A stretch of DNA of 64,000 nucleotides from Enterococcus_D sp050529585 (GCF_050529585.1 NZ_CP172882.1:806001-870000); one strand, 5' to 3'; counted from the first letter of the stretch, positions 42,679 through 52,211 are shown. The notes: generated by a model from the letters alone, not told the origin. Numbers and translations are program-made.

Positions 42679-43950
42679 GTGGGCAATTCACCAACAACGT
42701 ATAGAAAAAAAGCGATGCTGCTCTCATTGGTACCAGGTTTAGGACAGTTATACAATGGACAGAAAATAAAAGGTGCTTTGTTCTTCTTCTTTTTTTTGAT
42801 GTATCTCGTTGTATTCAAAGATTTGTTCAATATGGGCATCTGGGGGATCATCACATTAGGTGTTGAAGTACCTAGAGACAACTCGATTTTTCTTTTAGCA
42901 GAAGGTTTAGTGGCAATAATCGTTATTGGATTTGGACTTTTATTCTACTACTTGAATATCAGAGATGCATATAAAAATGGTGAGGAACGTGACAATGGTT
43001 TGTCTGTTCATTCGATCAAAGAAAGTTACCACACGCTTTTAAATGAAGGATATCCATACCTGATGAGTAGTCCTGCATTTTTATTGCTCGTTTTTTCAGT
43101 CATTTTTCCGATTCTTTTTAGTATTGCATTAGCTTTTACCAATTATGATCTTTATCATTCTGCCCCAGCTAATTTAGCTGATTGGGTAGGTCTAGAAACT
43201 TTCAAAAAGATTTTTACCGTTGATATTTGGCGGAGCACCTTTTTTAATGTTTTGGGTTGGACAGTGATATGGACTTTGATTGCATCAACTTTGCAAGTTT
43301 CGTTAGGGATTTTCTTAGCTGTAGTTGTTCATCAAAAGGAATTGAGATTCAAAAAAATCTTTCGGACGATGATGATCCTGCCTTGGGCTGTACCAGGTTT
43401 TGTGACGATCTTGGTCTTTTCAGGTATGTTCAACGATAGCTTTGGTGCAATCAACAATACGATCTTGGACTTCTTTAACATTGCACCCATTCCCTGGCTG
43501 ACCAATGCGAACTGGACAAGAATCGCGCTATTATTGATTCAAGGATGGCTAGGTTTTCCGTATATCTTTATTGTCACAACAGGAACCTTGCAATCAATAC
43601 CTGATGATTTATACGAGGCCGCCACGATAGATGGTGCAACAGCGATTCAGAAGTTTAAGAAAATTACGCTACCGCTATTATTATATGCAATGGCGCCAAT
43701 ACTCATTACGCAATACACATTTAACTTCAATAACTTCAATATTATTTATTTATTCAATTCAGGTGGGCCAGCTGTTCCTGGTTCAACTGCTGGTGGAACA
43801 GATATCTTGGTTTCTTGGATTTATAAACTAACGATGCAAAATAGTCAATATGCTTTAGCAGCAGCCTTAACGATTATGTTATCCATTTTCGTCATAGCGA
43901 TTGCGCTTTGGCAGTTTAGACGGACAAACTCTTTTAAGGAGGTCAACTGA
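42679..43950 (+). CDS. Sugar ABC transporter permease (GanP/MalF-like)
   Basis: This 423-aa permease has about eight hydrophobic segments. A MalF-like N-terminal extension (two helices, residues 15-95) is followed by the six-helix core with EAA loop YEAATIDGATAIQKFKKITLPLL. GTG start, AGGAGGAG 9-10 nt upstream. Like MalF, it likely contacts the binding protein through a larger extracellular loop. No ATPase gene is near. Confidence 0.9.
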   Translation: MGNSPTTYRKKAMLLSLVPGLGQLYNGQKIKGALFFFFFLMYLVVFKDLFNMGIWGIITLGVEVPRDNSIFLLAEGLVAIIVIGFGLLFYYLNIRDAYKNGEERDNGLSVHSIKESYHTLLNEGYPYLMSSPAFLLLVFSVIFPILFSIALAFTNYDLYHSAPANLADWVGLETFKKIFTVDIWRSTFFNVLGWTVIWTLIASTLQVSLGIFLAVVVHQKELRFKKIFRTMMILPWAVPGFVTILVFSGMFNDSFGAINNTILDFFNIAPIPWLTNANWTRIALLLIQGWLGFPYIFIVTTGTLQSIPDDLYEAATIDGATAIQKFKKITLPLLLYAMAPILITQYTFNFNNFNIIYLFNSGGPAVPGSTAGGTDILVSWIYKLTMQNSQYALAAALTIMLSIFVIAIALWQFRRTNSFKEVN

Positions 43951-43951
43951 T

Positions 43952-44806
43952 ATGAAAACAAGAAGTTTAAAGAAACAAAAAATCCTTCGATTATCATTGA
44001 CCTATCTTTTGTTGCTGGCTGTCACAGTAGTCATCGTTTATCCTTTACTTTGGACTGTTGGCGCCAGTTTCAACCCCGGAAATAGTTTGGTAAGTACTAG
44101 TTTGATACCGGACAATCCAACGCTGAGCCATTATGCGAAACTGTTTTCTGGAGATAATAGTTTATATTATGTCCAGTGGTATCTTAACTCTTTGAAAATC
44201 AGTGTGTTTACTATGGTGCTATCACTGATTTTTGTATCGATGACGGCTTATTCGTTTTCTCGTTTTCGATTTACTGGTAGAAAGAATGGATTAATGCTCT
44301 TTTTACTTTTGCAAATGATTCCGCAGTTTTCTGCATTGATAGCGATTTTCGTACTTGCGCAAATGCTGGGCTTGATCAATAGTCATTGGTTGTTGATTTT
44401 GATTTATGTGGGCGGACAAATACCGATGAATACGTATCTGCTGAAGGGATATTTTGATTCGATCCCACTAGATCTTGACGAAAGTGCCAAAATAGATGGC
44501 GCAAGCAATACACGTATTTTTTGGCAAATCTTGATCCCTTTGTCTCGACCTATGCTAGCGGTAGTAGCAATGAACGGTTTTACTGGTCCGTTGGGAGATT
44601 TTGCATTATCCTCAGTTTTATTAAGGAATCCTGAGTATTATACATTGCCAATTGGTCTTTATAAGTTAGTTACAGATAAAATGGGCGCAAGTTATACTAC
44701 GTTCGCAGCAGGTGCTATTTTGATCAGTATTCCGATTGCGATCGTTTTCGTGGCATTACAAAAACATTTTGTTTCTGGCCTAACTGCTGGTGGAACAAAA
44801 GGATAG
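43952..44806 (+). CDS. Sugar ABC transporter permease (GanQ/MalG-like)
   Basis: This 284-aa permease has six helices, EAA loop DESAKIDGASNTRIFWQILIPL and C-terminal FVSGLTAGGTKG, typical MalG features. ATG 43952 has GGAGG 9 nt upstream and begins 1 nt after the stop of the first permease. A start 17 codons earlier would overlap that gene and lacks a ribosome site. Confidence 0.9.
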   Translation: MKTRSLKKQKILRLSLTYLLLLAVTVVIVYPLLWTVGASFNPGNSLVSTSLIPDNPTLSHYAKLFSGDNSLYYVQWYLNSLKISVFTMVLSLIFVSMTAYSFSRFRFTGRKNGLMLFLLLQMIPQFSALIAIFVLAQMLGLINSHWLLILIYVGGQIPMNTYLLKGYFDSIPLDLDESAKIDGASNTRIFWQILIPLSRPMLAVVAMNGFTGPLGDFALSSVLLRNPEYYTLPIGLYKLVTDKMGASYTTFAAGAILISIPIAIVFVALQKHFVSGLTAGGTKG

Positions 44807-44815
44807 GGAGAAGAA

Positions 44816-46861
44816 ATGAGAAAATATGATTTAGAATCAAGATTATTACATGGTGGAGACTATAATCCAGATCAATGGCTAGATTATCCAGAGATTTTGC
44901 AAGATGATCTTAAGTTGATGGATAAAGCCAAAGCCAACACCTTCTCTCTTGGCATTTTTGCTTGGAGTGCATTGGAACCGGAAGAGGGGGATTTTCAATT
45001 TGACTGGTTAGATCGCATCATGGATAACATTGCAGAGATGGGTGGCAATGTCATTTTAGCGACACCAAGCGCAGCGAGACCTGCCTGGATGTCAAAAAAA
45101 TATCCGGAAGTTTTGCGTACAAATGAAAGAAGAGAAAAGATGTTGCATGGAGGCAGGCACAATCACTGTTTCTCTTCACCTGTATATCGTGAAAAGACCA
45201 AAATCATCAACCGCAAGCTGGCAGAGCGCTATAAAGACCATCCAGCATTATTGATGTGGCATATTTCAAACGAGTATTCTGGCGAATGTCATTGTGATTA
45301 TTGTCAAAATAACTTTCGTCAATGGCTCAAAAATAAATATGTGACCCTAAAGCAACTAAATGAAGCTTGGTGGGGGCCTTTTTGGAGCCATACCATCACA
45401 GATTGGGATGAAATTGAATCACCGTCGCCAATAGGAGAAATGCAAGTCCATGGCTTGAATTTGGATTGGCGAAGATTTGTTACGGACCAAACGATAGATT
45501 TCTTTGAACATGAAATCAGTGATATCCGAAAACTTTCTCCTGATGTACCTGTGACAACAAACTTTATGGCAGATACCTATGATTTGATTCCTTTTCAAAG
45601 TTTGGATTATGGGAAATTTGCAAAACACGTGGATATCATCAGCTGGGATTGTTATCCCGCTTGGCACAATGATTGGGAAACAACAGCGGACTTAGCGAGC
45701 AAAGTTGGTTTTATCAATGATCAATATCGTAGTCTGAAACAACAACCTTTCCTTATCATGGAATCCACCCCCAGTGGTGTCAATTGGCATGATGTCAACC
45801 GTACAAAACGCCCCGGCATGCATTTATTGTCTTCGATGCAATTTATCGCCCATGGTTCTGATAGTAATCTTTATTTTCAATGGCGGAAATCTAGAGGATC
45901 TTCGGAGAAATTTCATGGTGCAGTCATAGATCATGATAATGATGAGAATAATCGTGTGTTTAAAGATGTAGCCACTGTCGGACATGCTCTGGAGAATATC
46001 AAATCAGTCAAAGGAATGCATAAATGTGCAAAGGTGGCCATCATTTTTGACTGGGATAACAACTGGGCGCTGAATGATGCGCAAGGATTTGGTTTACACA
46101 GTAAATTATATGCACAAACGCTGCAAAAGCATTATCGTCCGTTCTGGGATAATGATATAGCGGTTGATATCATTACATCAGAGCAAGATTTCAGCAAATA
46201 CGATCTGTTGATTGCACCGATGTTATATTTAGTGCGTAAAGAAACGATGGAGCGATTGCAACAGTTTACAAAAAATGGAGGCACGCTTGTTTCCACTTAT
46301 CTGACGGGCATCGTGAATGAAACGGATCTTGCCTATATAGGTGGCTGGCCACAAGAACTTGCGTCTTTGTTTGGTTTATCCGTGAAAGAAACGGATACAC
46401 TTTATCCAGCACAAAACAATTTTCTTATATATGAGGATCAGAAATTTGTGGTCAATGATTATTGCAGTTTATTTGACGTTTCAACAGCAAAGACACTGGG
46501 TACTTATGGAACTGATTTTTATCAAGGAAAACCTAGTCTTTCTGTCAATCAATATGGTAAGGGAAATGCCTACTACATTGGTGCTAGAACGAATAGCGAC
46601 TTTCTTGATACGTTTTATCGTTCACTTATCCAAACCCATGATTTAACAAATAAATGGATCGTAAAAGGAAACAAATATGTTTCTGTTCAAAGCAGAGAAG
46701 GAAAGCAAGAGGTTTATTTTATGATGAACTTTTCTGAAGCACCACAAAGCATCCAAGTAGCTGGGCGTAGTATTGACTTGATCACTGGAAAAAAATTATC
46801 AACGACTATCCAACTTGAGCCTTATGAAGTATTTGTAGTAAAACGAGAAAATCAGCAATAG
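44816..46861 (+). CDS. ganA: GH42 beta-galactosidase (GanA-like)
   Basis: A 681-aa GH42 enzyme. The acid/base is Glu153 (WHISNEYSG) and the nucleophile Glu316 (LIMESTPSGVNW). Cys118, Cys158, Cys160 and Cys163 form the GH42 zinc cluster. No signal peptide, so cytoplasmic. It is 9 nt after the second permease. With the importer it would split imported beta-galactosides, probably galactobiose/galactotriose from arabinogalactan type I, to galactose. No secreted endo-galactanase is in the window, so longer galactan may be cut by other organisms. Confidence 0.9.
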   Translation: MRKYDLESRLLHGGDYNPDQWLDYPEILQDDLKLMDKAKANTFSLGIFAWSALEPEEGDFQFDWLDRIMDNIAEMGGNVILATPSAARPAWMSKKYPEVLRTNERREKMLHGGRHNHCFSSPVYREKTKIINRKLAERYKDHPALLMWHISNEYSGECHCDYCQNNFRQWLKNKYVTLKQLNEAWWGPFWSHTITDWDEIESPSPIGEMQVHGLNLDWRRFVTDQTIDFFEHEISDIRKLSPDVPVTTNFMADTYDLIPFQSLDYGKFAKHVDIISWDCYPAWHNDWETTADLASKVGFINDQYRSLKQQPFLIMESTPSGVNWHDVNRTKRPGMHLLSSMQFIAHGSDSNLYFQWRKSRGSSEKFHGAVIDHDNDENNRVFKDVATVGHALENIKSVKGMHKCAKVAIIFDWDNNWALNDAQGFGLHSKLYAQTLQKHYRPFWDNDIAVDIITSEQDFSKYDLLIAPMLYLVRKETMERLQQFTKNGGTLVSTYLTGIVNETDLAYIGGWPQELASLFGLSVKETDTLYPAQNNFLIYEDQKFVVNDYCSLFDVSTAKTLGTYGTDFYQGKPSLSVNQYGKGNAYYIGARTNSDFLDTFYRSLIQTHDLTNKWIVKGNKYVSVQSREGKQEVYFMMNFSEAPQSIQVAGRSIDLITGKKLSTTIQLEPYEVFVVKRENQQ

Positions 46862-46864
46862 CTA

Positions 46865-46899
46865 AAACCCAACTGATCAATAATCAGTTGGGTTTCTTT
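46865..46899. terminator. Bidirectional terminator
   Basis: A 13-bp stem (46865-46877 with 46883-46895), 5-nt loop, T-rich tail. It lies between ganA and the convergent flavoprotein gene. Confidence 0.85.
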
Positions 46900-46917
46900 A
46901 TGTTTATCAAAATGACA

Positions 46918-48435
46918 TTACTCTTGTCCTTTGGCGTAAGCCGCAGATTTCGTGCCTGCTTGACGACCAAAGATAATGATATCAGCGACAGCATTTCCCC
47001 CAATACGGTTATCACCATGCAGTCCGCCAGTTACTTCGCCTGCTGCAAATAAGCCGGGGATCGGTTGACCATCCGTTGAGATGACTTCTGTATTGGTATT
47101 GATTTTGACACCACCCATTGTATGGTGGATCCCAGGTGCGATCGCGATTGCATAATATGGACCAGTGGATAGGTCATGATCCATGCCCGTTTCTCTGCCG
47201 AATGCAGCATCCTCTCCAGCAGCAACACTATCATTCCAAGTGGCAATTGTTTTTGCTAAGGCATCTTCTGGCATTGACAATTCTTTTGCTAAACCTTCAA
47301 TCGTATCAGCAGATTTGACCAGTCCTTGAGACTCATAAAAATCAATTGCTGTGACCCGTTCTTTGACACCAGCATCAAATACCAATGTTGCTGATTTTTC
47401 AGGCAATGCAATAATGGCTGCTGAAACTTTGTCACGGGTTTCCATTTCATTGTAGAAACGTTCACCTTCATTATTGACAAGAATCGCGCCTTCACCACGG
47501 ACAGCTTCAGTGATCAACAATGATTTTGATTGATCGACGGTTGGATGAATCTGAATTTTGTCCAAATCAACCGTTTGACCGCCTAAAGCTTCAATCATTT
47601 TGATTCCGTCACCAGTTGATCCTTCTTGGTTTGTCGTCACATAACCTTTTAAATCCGGGTTATACTCTTCGATCATTTCCATATTGGCACCGAAGCCACC
47701 GGTTGTGACAACAACGGCTTTCGCATCAACTGTTTTTTCACTGCCTTCGACATTGACTGTTACACCATTGACTTGACCATCGGTTTCATTGATTTCTTTC
47801 ACATCAGCATTGACGAAAATTGGGATCTCCATTTCATGGATGTTGCGCATCAAGCCATCTACTAGATATTCGCCAACCGCTGACCCATCAGTTGGGCGGT
47901 GGGTTCTTTTTTCGCTCATGCCGCCTGTTACAGTCAGGTTATCCAATGTGATCCCCATTGAATCTAGCCAATCGATGGCTTCAGCTGAGTGATCAACAAA
48001 ATAGCGTAATAATTCTTTGTCATTGGTTCCTTTACCACCAGCTAGCGTTTCTTCATAAAATAAATCATTCGAATCTTCTATGCCTTCCGCTTTTTGGAAT
48101 TTGGTTTCTGATGCGTTCATACCCGCTGAAGATTTTAACGTATTTCCACCTGCAATCGGCATTTTTTCTAAAATCACAGGATTGGCACCTGCTTCTTTGG
48201 CTTGGATCGCTGTCGCCATCCCAGCACCACCGGCACCTACGATCACGACATCATAGCTGTCTGCCAACTCACTAGGATCCGTATATTCTTGCCCAGATGC
48301 GGCTGAATTTGCATCCGTTTCCTCACTGCTTACAGTCGTACTACTGCTGCTGGCACTCGTTTGTGAATCAGCACCACAAGCACTTAACATCGATAGTGTA
48401 CCTAAAACCACCAAAGTTTTGCCCAATTTCTTCAT
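46918..48435 (-). CDS. Secreted fumarate-reductase-like flavoprotein (lipoprotein)
   Basis: This 505-aa protein has a lipoprotein signal (MKKLGKTLVVLGTLSMLSAC, lipobox LSAC) and a Ser/Thr linker of about 35 residues. An FAD_binding_2 domain follows, with YDVVIVGAGGAGMATAIQA (about 61-79), IHPTVDQSK, the substrate-binding EAVRGEGAILVNNEGERF, and GLHGDNRIGGNAVADI near the end. These are soluble fumarate reductase/flavocytochrome c features. There is no FMN-binding domain or heme motif, so it must receive electrons from a partner. Extracellular fumarate (or urocanate-type) reduction is the likely role. AGGAGG before ATG. Confidence 0.87.
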   Translation of the reverse strand: MKKLGKTLVVLGTLSMLSACGADSQTSASSSSTTVSSEETDANSAASGQEYTDPSELADSYDVVIVGAGGAGMATAIQAKEAGANPVILEKMPIAGGNTLKSSAGMNASETKFQKAEGIEDSNDLFYEETLAGGKGTNDKELLRYFVDHSAEAIDWLDSMGITLDNLTVTGGMSEKRTHRPTDGSAVGEYLVDGLMRNIHEMEIPIFVNADVKEINETDGQVNGVTVNVEGSEKTVDAKAVVVTTGGFGANMEMIEEYNPDLKGYVTTNQEGSTGDGIKMIEALGGQTVDLDKIQIHPTVDQSKSLLITEAVRGEGAILVNNEGERFYNEMETRDKVSAAIIALPEKSATLVFDAGVKERVTAIDFYESQGLVKSADTIEGLAKELSMPEDALAKTIATWNDSVAAGEDAAFGRETGMDHDLSTGPYYAIAIAPGIHHTMGGVKINTNTEVISTDGQPIPGLFAAGEVTGGLHGDNRIGGNAVADIIIFGRQAGTKSAAYAKGQE

Positions 48436-48461
48436 ATATATTCCTCCTAAACTTTTTTTCC

Positions 48462-48499
48462 ACTTAAAAGAGTAACATACGATAGCGTCTCTTTTAAGT
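48462..48499 (-). repeat. Inverted repeat in the flavoprotein leader
   Basis: ACTTAAAAGAG (48462-48472) and CTCTTTTAAGT (48489-48499), perfect 11-bp arms with a 16-nt loop, lie about 30 nt before the flavoprotein start codon. It could be an operator or a leader hairpin. Confidence 0.45.
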
Positions 48500-48568
48500 A
48501 TTTGTTCAATTTATCACATGAATATGAGAATTTTTTTAGTTTCCTTACACAATACGTAGAAAAGAGGC

Positions 48569-48619
48569 TTGCAAAAGTCAATTATTTTTGTATAATGGAA
48601 ATAAGTTAGGTTAGCCTAA
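48569..48619 (+). promoter_or_regulatory. Promoter with EfaR/SloR-type metal box
   Basis: TTGCAA (48569-48574), 16 nt, TATAAT (48591-48596), then TTAGG-ttag-CCTAA (48606-48619), the DtxR/MntR-family operator of EfaR, ScaR and SloR. It lies at the predicted start site, so Mn2+-loaded repressor would shut the importer off. Confidence 0.85.
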
Positions 48620-48663
48620 AAAATAAAATATACAAACCTTAACTATAGAAATGGAGTGAGAAT

Positions 48664-49386
48664 ATGATTACTTTTTCAACGATATCAGCCAGTTATGATG
48701 GTGTGCATCAAGCTGTAGAAAATGTCTCTTTTGCTACCACAAAACCAGCTATCGTCGGCATTATTGGCCCGAATGGAGCGGGAAAATCAACCTTTATCAA
48801 AGCTGCATTGCAATTGATACCAGCAACTGGAAAGGTCACTGTCAATGATCAGCCGTTGGCATCTTTCCAAAAAAAAATTGCTTACGTGGAACAAAAGTCG
48901 GCAATTGATTATACTTTTCCAATTACGGTCAAAGAAGTCGTGTCTTTGGGCTTGTATCCGAATATGCGCTTATTGCAGCGCATCAGTCAACAGCAATGGC
49001 AGCAAGTGAAATCAGCTTTAGCAGCAGTTGAAATGACAGAATTTGCTGAACGTCAAATCGGTGAGTTGTCTGGTGGACAATTTCAACGGGTCTTGATCGC
49101 CCGGACGTTAGTGCAAGAAGCGGATTATATTTTTCTAGATGAACCCTTTGCTGGGATCGATGCTGCAAGTGAAGCAATCATCGTGGCTTTATTAAGACAA
49201 TTACGAGACAACGGCAAGACAATTTTTATCGTGCATCATGATCTAGGCAAAATCACGGAGTATTTCGATGAACTGGTGATGCTGAATCAACGGCTGATTG
49301 CCTATGGAACTGTGGCAGACGTATTTACCGATGTCAATCTTAAAGGGACCTTTGGTGATTCGATTATTGTGAAGGGGGGAATCTAA
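48664..49386 (+). CDS. Mn/Zn ABC transporter ATPase (EfaC/MntB-like)
   Basis: This 240-aa ABC ATPase has Walker A GPNGAGKST (36-44), Q-loop EQKSAIDYTFPITV, signature LSGGQFQRV, Walker B DYIFLDEPF and a switch His (VHHD). The pattern IDYTFPITVKEVVSLG is typical of metal-family importers. It drives the adjacent fused permease/binding protein. GGAGTGAG precedes ATG. Two genes only, ending in a strong terminator. Confidence 0.92.
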   Translation: MITFSTISASYDGVHQAVENVSFATTKPAIVGIIGPNGAGKSTFIKAALQLIPATGKVTVNDQPLASFQKKIAYVEQKSAIDYTFPITVKEVVSLGLYPNMRLLQRISQQQWQQVKSALAAVEMTEFAERQIGELSGGQFQRVLIARTLVQEADYIFLDEPFAGIDAASEAIIVALLRQLRDNGKTIFIVHHDLGKITEYFDELVMLNQRLIAYGTVADVFTDVNLKGTFGDSIIVKGGI

Positions 49387-49387
49387 A

Positions 49388-51148
49388 ATGGTCACAACTT
49401 TTTTTACTAGTTTAGGTACGTATCACTTTCTGCAAAATGCTTTGATCACAGCAGTAGCGATTGGGATCGTGGCAGGTGTGATTGGTTGTTTTATTATTTT
49501 ACGTGGGATGTCATTGATGGGCGACGCCATTTCTCATGCCGTGCTGCCAGGTGTGGCACTGTCTTATATTTTTGGGATCCACTTTTTTGTCGGCGCGATT
49601 CTTTTTGGTTTGCTGGCCTCAATGATCATTACGTATATTTCTAACAATAGTTTGATCAAGAGTGATACCGCTATTGGGATCACGTTCAGCTCGTTCTTGG
49701 CCCTAGGTGTTATTTTGATTGGTGTAGCCAATAGTTCAACGGATCTATTTCATATTTTATTCGGGAATGTCTTAGCTGTGCAAGATAGCGACAAGTGGCT
49801 AACGATCGGGATTGCTTTGGTGGTGATTGCTGTTATTATCGTCTTCTTCCGCCCATTATTGATTACATCATTTGATCCAATGATGGCCAAAGCATTTGGT
49901 ATGAAAGTGCAGCGATACCACTATCTATTGATGTTTCTTTTAACACTGGTAGCTGTGACTGCGATGCAAAGTGTCGGTACGATTCTGATCGTTGCGTTAT
50001 TAGTGACACCAGCAGCAACAGCGTACTTGTTCACAAAAGAGTTGAAAAAGATGATGGTGATTGCTGGAATCTTAGGCGGTTTGGCCTCTTTTGTCGGTTT
50101 GTTTATCGGCTACAGCTTTAATATTGCTGCTGGATCAAGCATTGTTCTGACAGCCGGTGCCTTCTTTGTTTTAGGTTTTCTCTTCTCACCTAAACAAAAA
50201 ACAAGCCTAGTCAAACGTTGGACAGTGACTGCTGTTCTAGCGACAGCAGCAGTCGCCGGGGGATTCTTTTTGGCGCAGCAAAACAGTCAATCGAGCCAAA
50301 CGGATGACAAATTATCGGTGGTTGTCACCAACTCGATCATAGCAGATATCACCAAAAATATTGCAGGAGATAAAATCAATCTGCATAGTATCGTACCAGT
50401 CGGCAGAGATCCCCACGAATATGAACCATTAGCTGAAGATGTACGATTGGCAACCGATGCAGATATCCTCTTTTATAATGGGCTGAATTTGGAGACTGGC
50501 GGCAATGGCTGGTTTACCAAATTGATGGAGAATGCCAACAAAGTTGCTGACCAAGATTACTATGCGGTCAGTGATGGCGTGGATGTGTTGTATCTTTCAG
50601 ATGATGAGGATCACAGCAAAGCAGATCCCCATGCTTGGCTGAATTTAGAAAATGGGATGATTTATGCACAAAATATTGCCAAACGTTTAAGTGAAAAAGA
50701 TCCTGACAATCAAGCATATTATGAAGAAAACTTGGCTAATTATTTGGCTGAATTAACGGAACTCGATGAAAAAGCCAAAGCCAATTTTGCGGGAATTCCA
50801 GATGAAAAGAAATTGATCGTGACCAGTGAAGGTGCCTTTAAGTACTTTTCTAAAGCCTATGGCGTGCCATCTGCTTATATTTGGGAGATCAATACTGAAG
50901 AAGAAGGAACGCCAGCACAGATCAAAGATTTGGTCGACAAATTACAGTCTTCTGAGGTCGCGTCATTATTTGTCGAAAGCAGTGTCAATACGCGACCAAT
51001 GCAAAGTGTATCTCGAGATTCAGGGATACCGATATACGGAACCGTCTTTACGGATTCGATTGCCGAACCTGGTGAAGAAGGCGATAGCTATTACCGGATG
51101 ATGCAATGGAACTTGGATACGATTTATGCCGGCTTATCACAAGAATAA
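49388..51148 (+). CDS. Fused Mn ABC permease and solute-binding protein
   Basis: A 586-aa two-domain protein. Residues 1-270 are an ABC-3 permease with about eight helices (FIILRGMSLMGDAISHAVLPGVALSY, GTILIVALLVTPAATAYL). Residues 277-297 (WTVTAVLATAAVAGGFFLAQ) replace a lipoprotein signal but have no cysteine, so this is likely a membrane tether. Residues 308-586 are a metal-binding cluster 9 domain with candidate ligands His343 (DPHEYE), His415 (DPHAWLN), Glu481 (SEGAFK) and Asp556 (TDSI). Their spacing of 72, 66 and 75 equals that of pneumococcal PsaA (His67, His139, Glu205, Asp280), indicating Mn2+. EfaB plus EfaA in one chain. Confidence 0.9.
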   Translation: MVTTFFTSLGTYHFLQNALITAVAIGIVAGVIGCFIILRGMSLMGDAISHAVLPGVALSYIFGIHFFVGAILFGLLASMIITYISNNSLIKSDTAIGITFSSFLALGVILIGVANSSTDLFHILFGNVLAVQDSDKWLTIGIALVVIAVIIVFFRPLLITSFDPMMAKAFGMKVQRYHYLLMFLLTLVAVTAMQSVGTILIVALLVTPAATAYLFTKELKKMMVIAGILGGLASFVGLFIGYSFNIAAGSSIVLTAGAFFVLGFLFSPKQKTSLVKRWTVTAVLATAAVAGGFFLAQQNSQSSQTDDKLSVVVTNSIIADITKNIAGDKINLHSIVPVGRDPHEYEPLAEDVRLATDADILFYNGLNLETGGNGWFTKLMENANKVADQDYYAVSDGVDVLYLSDDEDHSKADPHAWLNLENGMIYAQNIAKRLSEKDPDNQAYYEENLANYLAELTELDEKAKANFAGIPDEKKLIVTSEGAFKYFSKAYGVPSAYIWEINTEEEGTPAQIKDLVDKLQSSEVASLFVESSVNTRPMQSVSRDSGIPIYGTVFTDSIAEPGEEGDSYYRMMQWNLDTIYAGLSQE

Positions 51149-51179
51149 AAGCCAAATAACGTTGGTATACTAAAGAACA

Positions 51180-51226
51180 GCAGATGCAGCAAGCCATCAA
51201 GGTTTGCTGCATCTGCTGCTTTTATT
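51180..51226 (+). terminator. Terminator
   Basis: A 13-bp stem (51180-51192 with 51204-51216) followed by a T-rich tail after the Mn transporter. The convergent phosphoesterase gene probably uses it too. Confidence 0.8.
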
Positions 51227-51235
51227 TGAGGTCAT

Positions 51236-52090
51236 TTAGGAAGCTTTTTTTTGCGGTATCAAATGATAGTAGATGATTTCCGGCGAGACACCTAACCGGG
51301 CCGGAATCTTTGTCATGCCAACACCACTTGAAACGCTCAATAAGGTTTCTTTGCCGAAAAGATATAACCCCTCTGTATATTTAAGGGCGCCTTTGGTTTT
51401 TGCATAGTAAAAGGGCAAGCGAATTTGACCACCGTGACTATGTCCTGACAAAATCAAATCATAGCTTTGGATATTTGTGATCCGCGCCACATAATCAGGC
51501 TCATGCAGCAGCAAAATCTGCCATTCTGCTAAAGTGGATTCGTATGAAAAGCTTACTTTCGGGCTCTCGATATCAATACCGGTAATAGACATGGACGTTT
51601 TTTCGTCAGAGCCAAATATCGACTCATTATCCAGCAAGGTGAAATCAGCGTTTCGATAGACTTCAGAGACAAAATAGTGTCCATCGTTCAAGTGATCATG
51701 GTTGCCTAAGATAGCCACTTTACCCATCGGCGCTTGTAATTTTTTGAGCTTTTCGACTAACCGATTGGTGGAGCGATGGGGCCATTTTTGGTAATTGTCG
51801 ATCAAATCACCAGTGATGACGATCAGATCGGGGTTATTTTCGATCGTCGAGCGGATGATCCGATTCATACGCCGTGGTTTAAACCAATGAGAAAAATGCA
51901 AATCACTGATATGGGCGATGACGATCGTTTCTTCCTCTTGATACATATCGTACGCTTTCGAAATATCAAGAACAGTTTGTTTGTCTTTTTTGATTTGATA
52001 GTGACGCTGTTTCAAGCGATGCGGCTCAATGATAAAGGAGTAAAATAGCACGCCTATGGTGAGGAATGCAAGAATAATGAGGACCAACAT
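51236..52090 (-). CDS. Membrane-anchored metallophosphoesterase (YaeI/YkuE-like)
   Basis: This 284-aa protein has one N-terminal membrane helix (1-20) and a calcineurin-like domain with DLHFSHW, GDLIDNYQ, GNHDHLND and GHSHGGQIRLP metal motifs, of the type acting on lipid or diester phosphates. A dinuclear metal centre (often Mn2+) is expected. The active site may face outward or inward depending on the helix. Ribosome site AGGAG. Single gene. Confidence 0.88.
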   Translation of the reverse strand: MLVLIILAFLTIGVLFYSFIIEPHRLKQRHYQIKKDKQTVLDISKAYDMYQEEETIVIAHISDLHFSHWFKPRRMNRIIRSTIENNPDLIVITGDLIDNYQKWPHRSTNRLVEKLKKLQAPMGKVAILGNHDHLNDGHYFVSEVYRNADFTLLDNESIFGSDEKTSMSITGIDIESPKVSFSYESTLAEWQILLLHEPDYVARITNIQSYDLILSGHSHGGQIRLPFYYAKTKGALKYTEGLYLFGKETLLSVSSGVGMTKIPARLGVSPEIIYYHLIPQKKAS

Positions 52091-52211
52091 GGCGAGGCTC
52101 CTTTTTTGATTTTTATACTGTCTAGCATAGTAGATTCTACCACAAAATGCAATCGAACAATTAGAATAAAACTAAATAAAAAAATCAGCAAGCAAAACGA
52201 TCGATCACCGT

